From DATKQJ01 sp035534295 (lineage in GTDB: Bacteria; Chloroflexota; Dormibacteria; Dormibacterales; Dormibacteraceae): a DNA stretch of 64,000 bases. Shown one piece after another: positions 7,892 to 16,643 of the stretch. The notes under the pieces are model-generated. The model did not search any database. It had not been told where the DNA came from and saw only the letters and a program-made list of their open reading frames with translations. Where the stretch lies: contig DATLSE010000030.1 in NCBI GenBank assembly GCA_035534295.1, positions 1-64,000 on the forward strand. Direction: 5' to 3'. How positions within the stretch are numbered: position 1 is the stretch's first letter; each line of letters opens with the position of its first letter. The position numbers and the translations under genes are program-made.

Positions 7892-8124
7892 GCCCGATCG
7901 CCGCGGAAGACCGCCAGCAGCTCAGCGGGCAGCTCGTCGAAGTCATCTGCGATCCGGAGGCGTCCTTGCCAGCCACCAGGAGTGCGCGGCTCCGCAGTCT
8001 GCCGGTAGGGCACCAGCCTCGCCACGGGCTTGCCCGCCCGACCGATCACGATCTCCTCCCCCGACTCGACGTGCTCCAAGAGTCGGGAGAGGTGGGTCTT
8101 GGCCTCGTGAATGTTCACCTGCAT
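7888..8124 (-). CDS. vapB: antitoxin of the Phd/YefM type paired with VapC
   Basis: A 78-residue antitoxin that should bind DNA through its N-terminal Phd/YefM fold and neutralise the PIN toxin with its C-terminal tail. It begins MQVNIHEAKTHLSRLLEHV and continues GEEIVIGRAGKPVARLVP, the standard Phd pattern. ATG at 8124 is chosen over a site four codons upstream because family members start MxVNIHEAK. An inverted repeat touches the start codon and is probably its own operator. Confidence 0.92.
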   Translation of the reverse strand: MQVNIHEAKTHLSRLLEHVESGEEIVIGRAGKPVARLVPYRQTAEPRTPGGWQGRLRIADDFDELPAELLAVFRGDRA

Positions 8125-8143
8125 GACTAAGTCCAACTTAGTC
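8125..8143. promoter_or_regulatory. inverted repeat upstream of vapBC, probable autoregulatory operator
   Basis: GACTAAGT at 8125-8132 and ACTTAGTC at 8136-8143 are perfect inverted copies separated by three bases. A further TTTAGTC half-site follows at about 8147-8153. The repeat begins at the base next to the vapB start codon, so a bound Phd-type repressor would block both transcription and translation. Antitoxin autoregulation through such palindromes is well known; binding here is inferred. Confidence 0.6.
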
Positions 8144-8369
8144 TATTTAGTCTATCGGGTCAGAGCGACCTGGTGATCCCTCAAGCTGCGGCACATTCGC
8201 GGGCGGTCGGGGCGCTCAGACGCTTGGCAACCTTTTCGAGGGCCGCAGCCAGCTGGTCATACACCACGCGATGTTCGACCCCAGGACCGCGGGACCAGAG
8301 AGGGTCGAGATAGCGGCGCCGGTGGTCGCCGCGCTTGGAATCGCGTACGAGCTTATGCCTGACGGGGGG

Positions 8370-9056
8370 TCACCCACCCTGCGTTCGCGAGGCGCGGGCG
8401 GTGCCCTCGCTCTCGAAGGCCATGGCTCGCTGCAGTGCCGCCGCGCGCAGCTGATCTGGAATCTCCACCGGGCCGCCGAGGCTACCCGCGTTGATCCCGG
8501 CCTGCGCCGCCTCCTCGACGATCCCGCCGACCAGGATCGCGAGCTCAGGACTGCGATGAAAGACAAGCACTCCGTGGTTGGCGAGCAAAACCGCCGGCAC
8601 GCCGGGGGTGACGGCCGCGCGTATGTTGGCCACGGCCAATTCGGAGCCTCGCGGTCCGTAGGAGGCGACCGGCACCCCGCTCGGCAGTCCGAACATGGCC
8701 AGGGCCTCAACCCAACAGCCGATCGGGCGCTGAGCTACCGCGTAGGCGGTGGCGAATGGGGAGTGCGTGTGGAGCACGCATCCCACGGCGGGGTCGTCCT
8801 GGTACATGGCCGTGTGCATGGCCAGTACGGCGCCCTGGATGGGAGGTAGGGAGCCCTCCAGCAGCGTCCCATCCAGGCCCACCCGGACCACAGCCGAATG
8901 GGGGTGGTCACGCAGTGAGGGGCCGGCGGTGAAGTACATCTCCTCCGCGCCCGGAACCCGGATGCTCACGTTGCCATGACCGTTGGCCGATATGGCCCCG
9001 CTGGCCACCACCCGCTGGGCCACCTCGATCACCTGGTCGACCAAGTCCTTGTCCAT
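8370..9056 (-). CDS. class II aldolase/adducin family protein
   Basis: A 228-residue zinc-dependent aldolase-fold protein of the fuculose-phosphate aldolase or ribulose-5-phosphate epimerase type. It shows the N-terminal SANGHGNVSIRVP block, HTHSPFATAYA supplying zinc-binding histidines, and LLANHGVLVF with a further histidine ligand. The ATG at 9056 sits four bases after GGAGG, so the long upstream open frame to 9200 is rejected. The substrate, a sugar phosphate, cannot be predicted from the sequence. It stands alone, with 170 bases to the two-component operon upstream. Confidence 0.88.
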   Translation of the reverse strand: MDKDLVDQVIEVAQRVVASGAISANGHGNVSIRVPGAEEMYFTAGPSLRDHPHSAVVRVGLDGTLLEGSLPPIQGAVLAMHTAMYQDDPAVGCVLHTHSPFATAYAVAQRPIGCWVEALAMFGLPSGVPVASYGPRGSELAVANIRAAVTPGVPAVLLANHGVLVFHRSPELAILVGGIVEEAAQAGINAGSLGGPVEIPDQLRAAALQRAMAFESEGTARASRTQGG

Positions 9057-9242
9057 AGCTCCTCCAAGCTCCCCGGGGCGGCACTGTGGGTCCGCTCTCA
9101 TGCTAATGCGAGGCTCGGTGGCACAGGTGCCCGCGCCCAGCCTCCTATCAGGCGCACTCGCTCTCACCCCTGAGCGCGGCTGCGCCCTCCGGCCGCGCAC
9201 AACCCGATCCGAACAGCCAGCGCACCCGGCGTCCCTGGAGCG

Positions 9243-10733
9243 CTAGCCCGGATCCAGCTCAGATGCCGATCGGGCTTGGTCCGGCGCGCCCGGGGGCCGG
9301 GCGAGAGGCAGCTCGACCCGGAAGGTCGCGCCTCCGCCGGGGGTTTGCAGAACCTCAATTCTCCCCCCCAGGGCTGCCACCACCCCGCTCGCGATGGACA
9401 GACCGAGACCGGAGCCTCCGCGGTCCCGGCTACGCGCCGGATCGGCGCGATAAAAGGGCTCGAAAACTCGCTCGCGGGCCTCGTCGGACAGACCCGGGCC
9501 GTGGTCCACGACGAGCAGCTCGGCGCGATCCCCCTGCCGGCCCACCCCGATCTCGATCGCGGTTCCCGCAGGGGTGTGCACGACCGCGTTGCGGACCAGA
9601 TTGGAGACGACCTGGCGCAGGCGCATCTGGTCCGCCAGCACGGGTACGGGTTCGGGTGCCTGAAGTGCGAGCGTACGCTCGGCGGCGGTGACCGCGACGT
9701 CACCGCGCACCTCGGCCGTGATCCGGCTCAGGTCGACCAACTCGAGGTCGAGTGGGCGCCCCTGGTCGAGGCGCGCGAGCAGAAGCAGGTCATCGACCAG
9801 ATCCCCCATTCGAATCGCCTCGTCCTCGATCCGGCCCCGAGCCAACTCGGCGTCCACGGCCGAGATCCGGGGAGCCCGGCGCAGCAACTCGGCGTAACCG
9901 CGAATGGACGACAGCGGAGTGCGCAACTCATGGCCCGCGTCGGCCACGAAACGCTTCAGGCGGCGCTCACTTTTAGTCCTCTGGGCGAAAGCGGCCTCGA
10001 TCTGGGACAGCATGGAGTTGAGGGCCAGGCCCAGGCGACCGATCTCGGTCCCGGCCTCGGCCGGCTCGATCCTGCGACCCAACTCCCCGGTGGCGATGGC
10101 GGCCGCGGTCTGCCCCATGCGCTCCAGGGGTCGCAGACCCGCGCGCACCGTGAAATGGGCCAAGAGCACCACCAAAGACAGCACCAGGCTCCCGATCACG
10201 ACCTCGAGCCAGAGCAGTTGGTGCAGGGTCGAGGAGACCTCGGCCAGGGGGACAGCCACCACCACGTAATCGCCGTTGAAGCCGTCGATCGACTCCACCA
10301 AGACTCGAAAGGAGCCCCCCCCTGTCCCCGGCGCGAACAGCACGGTGGGGCGGTCGGGGCCGGCGTCGGGAAGGGGGGTGGGCAGCCGAGGCCGAGCGGC
10401 AGGTTCGCTGATACCCTGGGAGCCTGCGATCTGGGGATCGAAGACTCCCTCCACCATGAGCGTCCCGCCCGGGGTGTAGAGCGCGAAATACGTGCCCGAG
10501 GGAAGACCTCCGATGGCCTGGCTCGAGCCGACGCCGTTACCGGGGCCGGGCCTGCCTCTAAGGCCCAGCACCGCGGCCGCCGCGCCCGGGCCCTGGCTCA
10601 CCAGCTGGGCGTCGAGGCGGGAGACGAGGAAGGTGTCGAGCGCGGCGTAGGTGGCCACGTCGGCCAGCACCAGACCCCCGATCACGAGCACCGCGATGCC
10701 CGCCAGGAGGCGGGCCCGCAGGGATCGCATCAC
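9243..10733 (-). CDS. sensor histidine kinase, OmpR-type system
   Basis: A membrane-bound kinase of 496 residues. One N-terminal segment (LLAGIAVLVIGGLVLADVATY) is followed by an extracytoplasmic domain of about 130 residues, a second segment (VVIGSLVLSLVVLLAHF), a HAMP linker, the dimerisation H-box DAGHELRTPLSSIRGY, the N-box NLVRNAVVHTPAG, and G-boxes DHGPGLS and GGSGLGLSIA. All ATP-binding motifs are intact. Its GTG/ATG start overlaps the response regulator stop by four bases, so the pair is one operon. The layout resembles MprB/TcrY-like kinases of Actinomycetota; the signal is unknown. Confidence 0.93.
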   Translation of the reverse strand: MMRSLRARLLAGIAVLVIGGLVLADVATYAALDTFLVSRLDAQLVSQGPGAAAAVLGLRGRPGPGNGVGSSQAIGGLPSGTYFALYTPGGTLMVEGVFDPQIAGSQGISEPAARPRLPTPLPDAGPDRPTVLFAPGTGGGSFRVLVESIDGFNGDYVVVAVPLAEVSSTLHQLLWLEVVIGSLVLSLVVLLAHFTVRAGLRPLERMGQTAAAIATGELGRRIEPAEAGTEIGRLGLALNSMLSQIEAAFAQRTKSERRLKRFVADAGHELRTPLSSIRGYAELLRRAPRISAVDAELARGRIEDEAIRMGDLVDDLLLLARLDQGRPLDLELVDLSRITAEVRGDVAVTAAERTLALQAPEPVPVLADQMRLRQVVSNLVRNAVVHTPAGTAIEIGVGRQGDRAELLVVDHGPGLSDEARERVFEPFYRADPARSRDRGGSGLGLSIASGVVAALGGRIEVLQTPGGGATFRVELPLARPPGAPDQARSASELDPG

Positions 10734-11434
10734 GCCCGCGGCGGCCTGATCACGTAGCCGACGCCGCGCACGGTCTGGATCAGGGGCGGGGGCCGGCTGT
10801 CAACCTTGCGACGCAGGTATGAGACGTAGGTTTCGAGCACGCTGGCGTCACCACCAAAGTCGTATTTCCAGACGTGATCAAGGATCTGGCCCCGGCTCAT
10901 CACGTGCCCGGCGTTGACCAGCAGGTATCGGAGTAGGCGGTACTCGGTCGGCGTCAATTCGATCACCCGGCCCGCGCGCCGCACCTCGTGGGCTTCGTCG
11001 TCCAGCTCCAGATCGCCCACCCGGAGCGTCACCCGACTCTCCTCGGTGCTGTTACGGCGGCGCAGCACGGCTCGTACCCGGGCCACCAGTTCCTCCAGGC
11101 TGAAGGGTTTGGTGACGTAGTCGTCGCCGCCCAGGGTCAAGCCCTGGACCTTGTCCTCGGTCGAGTCGCGTGCGGTCAGGAAGATGGTGGGGACGGAGTG
11201 CCCCGAACCGGCCAGCTGGCGCAGGACCTGATGCCCGTCGATGTCGGGCATCATCACGTCCAGCACCATGATCTGGGGCCTGAAGGCCTCCACCTTGGCC
11301 AGCGCATCGCGGCCGTTGAGGGCCGTCTCCACCTCAAAGCCCTCGTAACGCAGAGCCATGGCCACGAGCTCGGTGATATTGAGTTCATCATCGACGACCA
11401 GCACGCGTACAGCGGGGGAGGACATCGGGGCCAT
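10730..11434 (-). CDS. OmpR-family response regulator
   Basis: A 234-residue two-domain regulator. The receiver has the acidic pair VVDDE, the phosphorylated aspartate in MVLDVMMPD, the switch residue in FLTARDS and lysine in DDYVTKPFSLEEL. The C-terminal winged helix has LTPTEYRLLRYLL and ETYVSYLRRKVD, ending in the typical RGVGYVIRPP. Start codons are available at 11443 (GTG), 11434 and 11425 (ATG); none has a clear ribosome binding site, and 11434 is a compromise. It is the upstream gene of the kinase operon and probably activates its own promoter. Confidence 0.93.
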   Translation of the reverse strand: MAPMSSPAVRVLVVDDELNITELVAMALRYEGFEVETALNGRDALAKVEAFRPQIMVLDVMMPDIDGHQVLRQLAGSGHSVPTIFLTARDSTEDKVQGLTLGGDDYVTKPFSLEELVARVRAVLRRRNSTEESRVTLRVGDLELDDEAHEVRRAGRVIELTPTEYRLLRYLLVNAGHVMSRGQILDHVWKYDFGGDASVLETYVSYLRRKVDSRPPPLIQTVRGVGYVIRPPRA

Positions 11435-11622
11435 TGTGTCCACCCAACCTTGGAATCAGCTGGGAGCGGACGGGGATCGAGCACCAGGGCTCCGAGGTGC
11501 TCCCGGCGTCGAGGCGGCGTGAGGGGGCGGCAAGCCTTCACTGGTTGCTCGATGGCCCCAGATGGGCCAGAGTTTGAGCTGTGGAGGCGAGCTTTGCCGG
11601 GGACGGCTGGGAGAAGGCCCAG

Positions 11623-12045
11623 ATGAGGGCTGCCGGTGGCATCGTGGCCCGGGTGGGCCCTGGCGGGGAGCGCGAATTGGCGCTCGTTCACCGACCTCAG
11701 TACGACGACTGGAGCCTGCCCAAGGGCAAGCTCGACGGCGACCTGGAGCCAGGTGAGGCGGCTGCCCTGCGCGAGGTCGAGGAGGAGACGGGGATGACGT
11801 GCGCGCTGGTTACGCCCGTGGGAAGCACCCGATACCCGGACGGGCAGGGACGCTCCAAGGTCGTCCGCTACTGGGAGATGGTGCCCGTAGCGGGCGGATT
11901 CCGGCCCAATTCAGAGGTGGACGAGCTTGCCTGGCTCACCCCCGTGCAGGCGGCGCAACGCCTCACCTATCGGCACGACCAGACGCTGGTCCGGGGCTGG
12001 GCAGGGTTGAAGGAGGGCGAGGTCCGCCCCGGCGGTTCGGCTTGA
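11623..12045 (+). CDS. Nudix hydrolase
   Basis: A 140-residue MutT-fold pyrophosphohydrolase. The Nudix box is complete: GDLEPGEAAALREVEEETGM fits GX5EX7REUXEEXGU, preceded by DWSLPKGKLD. The sequence type (AAGGIVARVGPGG at the N-terminus, LVHRPQYDDWSLPKG) is that of actinobacterial MutT1/diadenosine polyphosphate hydrolases. It lacks the C-terminal phosphatase domain of full MutT1. ATG at 11623 follows a purine-rich GGGAGAAGG; an in-frame GTG at 11581 is also possible. It is divergent from the two-component operon. Confidence 0.9.
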   Translation: MRAAGGIVARVGPGGERELALVHRPQYDDWSLPKGKLDGDLEPGEAAALREVEEETGMTCALVTPVGSTRYPDGQGRSKVVRYWEMVPVAGGFRPNSEVDELAWLTPVQAAQRLTYRHDQTLVRGWAGLKEGEVRPGGSA

Positions 12046-12098
12046 GGGGTGGGATCCTGGCCGCGAACGCGGGCCCCGCGGGCCCATAGAATTCAGGT

Positions 12099-12632
12099 AT
12101 GACGGGTTGGCGATTTGTCGATTCGGGGCCCAGCCCCCTGCGCGAGCTCTTGGAGCAGCTCGCCAGCGAGCAGCGGCGGCGCGGCGCTCGAGGCGAGCCG
12201 ATGCCGATCAACATCTGGGACGACGGGGATGCTCTGGTCTTGGAGGCAAGCCTGCCCGGGGCCCGGCCGGAGGAGGTCGAGGTCAGTGGCGCGGACGGAG
12301 TGCTCACGATCCGGGCCGTGGTCGGAGTGCCCGAGCACCCCTACCTCCACCAAGAGATGTTCGGACTCGAATATCTGCGCCAGATTGCGCTCCCGGCGGA
12401 CTGCCGGCTGGAGGCGGCTGATGCCAGGGTGGATCAGGGCATGCTCACCGTGCGCGTGCCCAAGAGCCGGCCGCACGTCCCGGAGCCGATCCGGATCCAG
12501 GTCAACCGCAAGGGCCCCGCTTCGACCACGATCGAAGCCGAGCCGGGAAGCGGGTACGAGGTCATTCGGGGAGACACCCTAAAGCCCCGGACGCGCGCAC
12601 CCAGGCGCCCGCGCTCGGGCTCGGCCGACTAG
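12099..12632 (+). CDS. small heat-shock protein, Hsp20/alpha-crystallin family
   Basis: A 177-residue chaperone that should form oligomers and hold unfolding proteins. The alpha-crystallin domain runs from about residue 35 to 135: PINIWDDGDALVLEASLPGA, then EEVEVSGADGVLTIRA, LRQIALPADCRLEAADARVD and GMLTVRVPKS. Unlike short Hsp20 proteins it has a 35- to 40-residue C-terminal extension rich in Arg and Pro (RTRAPRRPRSGS). The start is the ATG at 12099. It follows the Nudix gene by about 50 bases and could share its transcript. Confidence 0.92.
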   Translation: MTGWRFVDSGPSPLRELLEQLASEQRRRGARGEPMPINIWDDGDALVLEASLPGARPEEVEVSGADGVLTIRAVVGVPEHPYLHQEMFGLEYLRQIALPADCRLEAADARVDQGMLTVRVPKSRPHVPEPIRIQVNRKGPASTTIEAEPGSGYEVIRGDTLKPRTRAPRRPRSGSAD

Positions 12633-12702
12633 ATTTCGACCGGGCGGCCCCGACCATCTCCCCGGGGTACACTTCGCGCGTCAACGCCGGGGAGGACATG
12701 CC

Positions 12703-13638
12703 GTGCCCATCGACTTCGAGTCCGCCAGCGACGAATACCTGGGTTGGCTTCAGCTGGAGGCCAATCGCAGTCCCAATACGGTCCGCGCCTACGCGGGTGA
12801 GATTCGGCGCCTGGGCGAATTCCTGCGCCAGCGCGGCCACCTTATGGAGATGGGTGAGGTCGGTCACGACGATCTTCGCGCCTACCAGCGCCATCTCGCC
12901 TTGAAACTCAACAGCCCGGCCTCTCGGGCTCGGGCGCTGACCGCCATCCGCTCCTGGCTGCGCTGGCTGGCCTCCGAGAAGCTGGTCGAGCACGACCTGT
13001 CGAACAGCATCACGCTTCCCCGCCTGCCTCAGCGTCTGCCCAAACCCATCCCCGGTGAGGAATTGGCCCGACTGCTGGCCACACTGCCCTCGAGCAGCCT
13101 GCTCGAGAAGCGCGATCGGGCGTTGGTCAACTTTCTGATCTCTACCGGATGCCGCATCTCCGAGGCGCTGGCGCTGAACCGCTCCGAGATACCGCGCCAG
13201 GGAAACCGCGTCATCGTCACCGGCAAGGGCGACAAGCAGCGCGCGGTCTACCTGACCGCCTCGGCCAAGGCGGCGCTGGACGACTACCTGGAGGCGCGTG
13301 AGGACACCTCTTTAGCCCTGTTCATCAACTATGACCGGGCCGCCCCCGCGGTCTCCCAGCGCCGCCTCACCTCGGGCGGCGCGCGCCACGTGGTGAATCG
13401 GGTCCGGCTGCGGTTGGGGGCCTGGTCCTTCCGCTCCCCCCACGTGGCGCGCCACACGGCCGCCACCAACCTGCTCGAGGTGACCGGAGGTGACGTGCGC
13501 CTGGTGCAGGAGGTCTTGGGCCACGCCAACCTCAACACTCTGGCCGGATACACCAAGATCGTGGACCAGCGCAAGCAGGACGCCTACCGTCTCTACCAGG
13601 ACTTTCTCACCCGGCAACAAGAGGGGGTAGAGATTTGA
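12703..13638 (+). CDS. tyrosine recombinase, XerC/XerD-like
   Basis: A 311-residue site-specific recombinase. The N-terminal SAM-like DNA-binding domain (SPNTVRAYAGEIRRLGEFL) is followed by the catalytic domain with the first arginine in STGCRISEAL, lysine in GKGDKQR, HxxR as HVARHTAATNL, and the tail histidine and tyrosine nucleophile in GHANLNTLAGYTKI. All six catalytic residues appear present. Start is GTG at 12703. Neighbouring genes are ordinary chromosomal ones and no attachment site is seen, so a XerC-like chromosome-dimer role is more likely than a phage integrase, but only one copy is visible. Confidence 0.92.
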   Translation: MPIDFESASDEYLGWLQLEANRSPNTVRAYAGEIRRLGEFLRQRGHLMEMGEVGHDDLRAYQRHLALKLNSPASRARALTAIRSWLRWLASEKLVEHDLSNSITLPRLPQRLPKPIPGEELARLLATLPSSSLLEKRDRALVNFLISTGCRISEALALNRSEIPRQGNRVIVTGKGDKQRAVYLTASAKAALDDYLEAREDTSLALFINYDRAAPAVSQRRLTSGGARHVVNRVRLRLGAWSFRSPHVARHTAATNLLEVTGGDVRLVQEVLGHANLNTLAGYTKIVDQRKQDAYRLYQDFLTRQQEGVEI

Positions 13639-13678
13639 TCTCGCAGCGTCCCCGCGACCTCGAGCCGATCGGACAGGA

Positions 13679-15205
13679 TTGAGCTCTCCGCCCCGACCCC
13701 CCTCCGCCTGGGCCTCGATCCGAAGCAGCGCGGCCCGCCTCCTGGGCTGGTGGTCGCCCGTCATCTTGAGCAACCGAGCCCCGGTCGAGCCCCTGGCCTC
13801 GGGCGGGGTCAGGCGCGGCTCCGGCGGACTCGTCACCGCCCTGGTCACGGTGGCCGAGGCGACCGGGGCGGACTGGGTGGCGGCGGCGCGCAATCCCAGC
13901 GAGCGCAAGCTCAGCGCTCGCGCCAAGCCCCTCGAGATCGAGCGCGAGGGAGCGCAGCAGATGCGCATCCACTTCGTCGACTCGGGGCGGACGGCCTACG
14001 ACCAGCACTACTCGGTGATCTGCAATCCGCTGCTCTGGTTCCTGCAGCACTACCTGTGGAATCTCCCCTACGAGCCCGTGATCGACCGCCGCACCCATCG
14101 CGCCTGGACCGAGGGCTACTCGCGGGTCAACGCCGACCTGGCCGACGAGGTGGTGAGGATTGCGCGCTCGAGCGCACGGCGCCCGCTGATCCTGGTCCAG
14201 GATTACCAGCTCTACCTGGCTCCGAGGCGGATTCGCCAGGGTCTGCGCGAGGCGGTGATGCAGCAGTTCATCCACATCCCCTGGCCCGAGCCCCACTACT
14301 GGCGCGTGCTCCCGGCCGAATTTCGCAACGCCATCATCGACGGCATCGTGGCCAACGACATCATCGGGTTCCAGACCGCGCACGACGTCTCCAATTTCCT
14401 GGCCACCTGCGAGGAGGTGCGGGGCCTGCGGGTCGACCACCGCGATCGGGTGGTGCTGCATCAGGGCGGCCTGGCCTGGGCTCGGGCCTATCCGATCTCG
14501 GTCGACGTCGACGGCCTGGAGCGCGCGGCGCGGGGGGCGGAGGTGCGCCAGATCGAGGCCGACATCGCGTCCTGGCGTCCGCCTCAACTCATCGTGCGGG
14601 TCGATCGCGCGGATCCGGCCAAGAACATCATCCGCGGATTCCTGGCCTACGAGCGGATGCTTCAAGACCACCCGGAGCTGCGTCGGCAGGTCAGCTTCTT
14701 CGCCTTCCTGCAGCCCTCGCGCCAGGACGTCGCCGCCTACCGTGACTACGCCCGCGCGGTTCAGGCGATAGTGAAGCGGATCAACCGTGACCAGGGCGAG
14801 CCGGGCTGGGATCCGATCCGCCTCGAGATGGGCGAGAACCAGCGTCGCGCCCTGGCTGCATTCCGCAGCTACGACGTGCTCTTAGTCAACTCCATCCTGG
14901 ACGGCATGAACCTGGTGGCCAAGGAGGGGGCGATCGTCAACCAGCGGGACGGGGTCGTGGTTCTGTCCGAGAGCACCGGCGCCCACCACGAACTGGGTCA
15001 CGCCGCGATCAGCATCAACCCCTTCGACCTCGAGCACACCGCCGCCGCCCTGCACCGGGCGTTGACCATGGCGCCCGGGGAACGCGCACGGCGGGCGCGT
15101 GAGATGCGGCAGGTGGTGGCAGAGTCGGACATCGCGCGCTGGGTCAGCCTGCAGCTCCAGGACCTACACGATCTGATCGGTCCAAGCGTTCCCCCAGGCG
15201 CCTGA
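13679..15205 (+). CDS. otsA: trehalose-6-phosphate synthase, glycosyltransferase family 20
   Basis: Transfers glucose from a nucleotide sugar to glucose-6-phosphate, the first step of trehalose synthesis. Conserved blocks are SPVILSNRAPVEP near the N-terminus, FIHIPWPEPHYW, VDRADPAKNIIRGFLAYE (the Arg and Lys phosphate binders), and DGMNLVAKEGAIVNQ for the nucleotide sugar. The HDYHL motif of E. coli OtsA reads QDYQL here, keeping the aspartate but replacing both histidines. The start is uncertain: TTG at 13679 gives about 25 extra residues before the first strand. The 3' end overlaps otsB by 62 bases. Glucosylglycerol-phosphate synthase is a less likely alternative. Confidence 0.88.
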   Translation: MSSPPRPPSAWASIRSSAARLLGWWSPVILSNRAPVEPLASGGVRRGSGGLVTALVTVAEATGADWVAAARNPSERKLSARAKPLEIEREGAQQMRIHFVDSGRTAYDQHYSVICNPLLWFLQHYLWNLPYEPVIDRRTHRAWTEGYSRVNADLADEVVRIARSSARRPLILVQDYQLYLAPRRIRQGLREAVMQQFIHIPWPEPHYWRVLPAEFRNAIIDGIVANDIIGFQTAHDVSNFLATCEEVRGLRVDHRDRVVLHQGGLAWARAYPISVDVDGLERAARGAEVRQIEADIASWRPPQLIVRVDRADPAKNIIRGFLAYERMLQDHPELRRQVSFFAFLQPSRQDVAAYRDYARAVQAIVKRINRDQGEPGWDPIRLEMGENQRRALAAFRSYDVLLVNSILDGMNLVAKEGAIVNQRDGVVVLSESTGAHHELGHAAISINPFDLEHTAAALHRALTMAPGERARRAREMRQVVAESDIARWVSLQLQDLHDLIGPSVPPGA

Positions 15206-15944
15206 ACGCGGCGACCACCTGGAGGGGGCCGGGGAGCACGACCTGGCAGTGATCGAACAGGCCCGGTGCAGCCTCGTTCGAATTAACCCCCAGGCGAAGA
15301 CTGGGCATCAGGCCTGAGGCGAGCATGGCGAAGACAAGACGATCGCCCTCATCGTCGCCGGCGTAGATAACGGCATCGGGGCGGGTGCGCCTGATGACCT
15401 CGGCCACCGCAGCCGACTTGTCCGCGCGGGAGGGGCGGATCTCGACCACGGCGCGTCCCGGACTGGCGACGAGCCCGCGGGCGAGGGCCAGGGGCGCGGT
15501 CCGGGCCAGGAGCTCAACGCCGAGCTCGGGCCGCTCGCGATGATGCAGGCTCAGGGCTCCGGGCTTGACTTCGAGCCGGACCCCCGGCACGGCGCCGAAT
15601 TCTGCGCGCAGGTCCCGGGCGCAGTCCTGGAGGGCGGAGCGCTCCCGGGGTAGGGTGCCGAGGAGCCCGAAGTCGCCCCGGAGCTCCACCCCGGCGGCGG
15701 GGAGGAGCCGCTCGAGGTCGCCCTGGGCGCGGCCGCTGATGACGAGAACTCCAGCGCAGAGCGGGACCAGCCGCTCCAAGCACGCGACCGCCCCGTCCAC
15801 CGGCCGGGCTCGACCAGGATTCCGGACGATGTTGGACAGGGTGCCGTCGAAGTCGGAGGCAAGGAGCACCCGTGGCCTGGGCTCGGCCAAGAGACGGTCG
15901 AGTTCCAGCTCCAGATCGCCGGAGCCTTGTCCCTGGATCGTCAC
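15144..15944 (-). CDS. otsB: trehalose-6-phosphate phosphatase, HAD superfamily
   Basis: Removes phosphate from trehalose-6-phosphate made by the convergent synthase. The HAD motifs are all visible: ASDFDGTLSNI with the nucleophile aspartate, VISGRAQGDL for motif II, DKSAAV with the lysine, and YAGDDEGDRLVF for motif IV. About 266 residues from a GTG at 15944; the frame remains open upstream to 16040 but that extension is basic and unconserved. The last 62 bases lie under the 3' end of otsA on the opposite strand, so the two transcripts are antisense at their ends. Confidence 0.9.
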   Translation of the reverse strand: MTIQGQGSGDLELELDRLLAEPRPRVLLASDFDGTLSNIVRNPGRARPVDGAVACLERLVPLCAGVLVISGRAQGDLERLLPAAGVELRGDFGLLGTLPRERSALQDCARDLRAEFGAVPGVRLEVKPGALSLHHRERPELGVELLARTAPLALARGLVASPGRAVVEIRPSRADKSAAVAEVIRRTRPDAVIYAGDDEGDRLVFAMLASGLMPSLRLGVNSNEAAPGLFDHCQVVLPGPLQVVAAFRRLGERLDRSDRVGPGAAG

Positions 15945-16039
15945 CTGCCCTGCCTCACGAGCCCTCTGCCACCGGGTATGATTCTGCCTCGTGCCCGGCT
16001 CGGGCCGCCGCCGCCACCGCTCTGGGATTTGGAGTTTCA

Positions 16040-16630
16040 ATGAGTCAGCAGGCCGCGTATCGCCCCGGTTCGGTCCTGGCCGATAGCTGGGCCGGCTCCC
16101 GGCTCGGCGATCTTGCCCTGGTCGGCCTCTACGCCGTCTTCATCGGAATTACCGCCCAGGTGTCCATCCCCCTTCCCTTCACCCCGGTCCCGATCACGGG
16201 TCAGACCTTCGGCGTGCTGGCCGGAGCCCTGGCTCTGGGCTCCCGGCGCAGCCTGGCCGGCGTCCTGCTCTACCTCGCTCTGGGCCTCATCGGCCTGCCC
16301 TGGTTCGCTCAGGGCCAGGGTGGACTCGGCGTCATCCACCTCCCGACCATTGGATACCTGATCGGCTTCATCCCTGCCGCGCTCATCGCCGGGCGCCTGG
16401 CCGAGGCGGGCTTTTATCGGACCCCGTGGGGAGCGTTTGGGGCCATGGTCTTGTGCTCGGCGGTGGTCTATGTGCTCGGTGTGGGTGGCCTGATGCTGAC
16501 CCTTAAGATCCCGCTAATCCGGGCGGTCGAGCTCGGGGTACTGCCGTTTCTGTTCGGAGACGCGATCAAGGCGCTGCTGGCCGCGCTCGCGCTGCCCGGG
16601 GCCGACCGGCTTCATCGAGCCCGGGGCTGA
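16040..16630 (+). CDS. bioY: BioY biotin transporter substrate-binding subunit
   Basis: A 196-residue membrane protein that binds and imports biotin, alone or with an energy-coupling ATPase. It shows the family blocks VSIPLPFTPVPITGQTFGVL, LYLALGLIGLPWFAQG, GYLIGFIPAALIAG and the C-terminal GVLPFLFGDAIKALLAA, with about six hydrophobic helices. ATG at 16040 follows GGAG with six bases between. It is divergent from otsB. No EcfA or EcfT gene lies beside it, so it would have to use shared components or work alone. Confidence 0.92.
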   Translation: MSQQAAYRPGSVLADSWAGSRLGDLALVGLYAVFIGITAQVSIPLPFTPVPITGQTFGVLAGALALGSRRSLAGVLLYLALGLIGLPWFAQGQGGLGVIHLPTIGYLIGFIPAALIAGRLAEAGFYRTPWGAFGAMVLCSAVVYVLGVGGLMLTLKIPLIRAVELGVLPFLFGDAIKALLAALALPGADRLHRARG

Positions 16631-16643
16631 GGACCGCCGGCCC

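Noticed and set aside
8180..8369. Open reading past the class II aldolase stop for about 60 codons in the same frame
   Set aside because: The residues do not match an aldolase C-terminus, and stop-free stretches of this length are common at this GC content.
9276..10757. Long open frame of 493 codons on the plus strand
   Set aside because: It lies opposite a clear histidine kinase gene, is rich in Gln, Gly, Arg and His as expected for antisense of GC-rich coding DNA, and matches no family.
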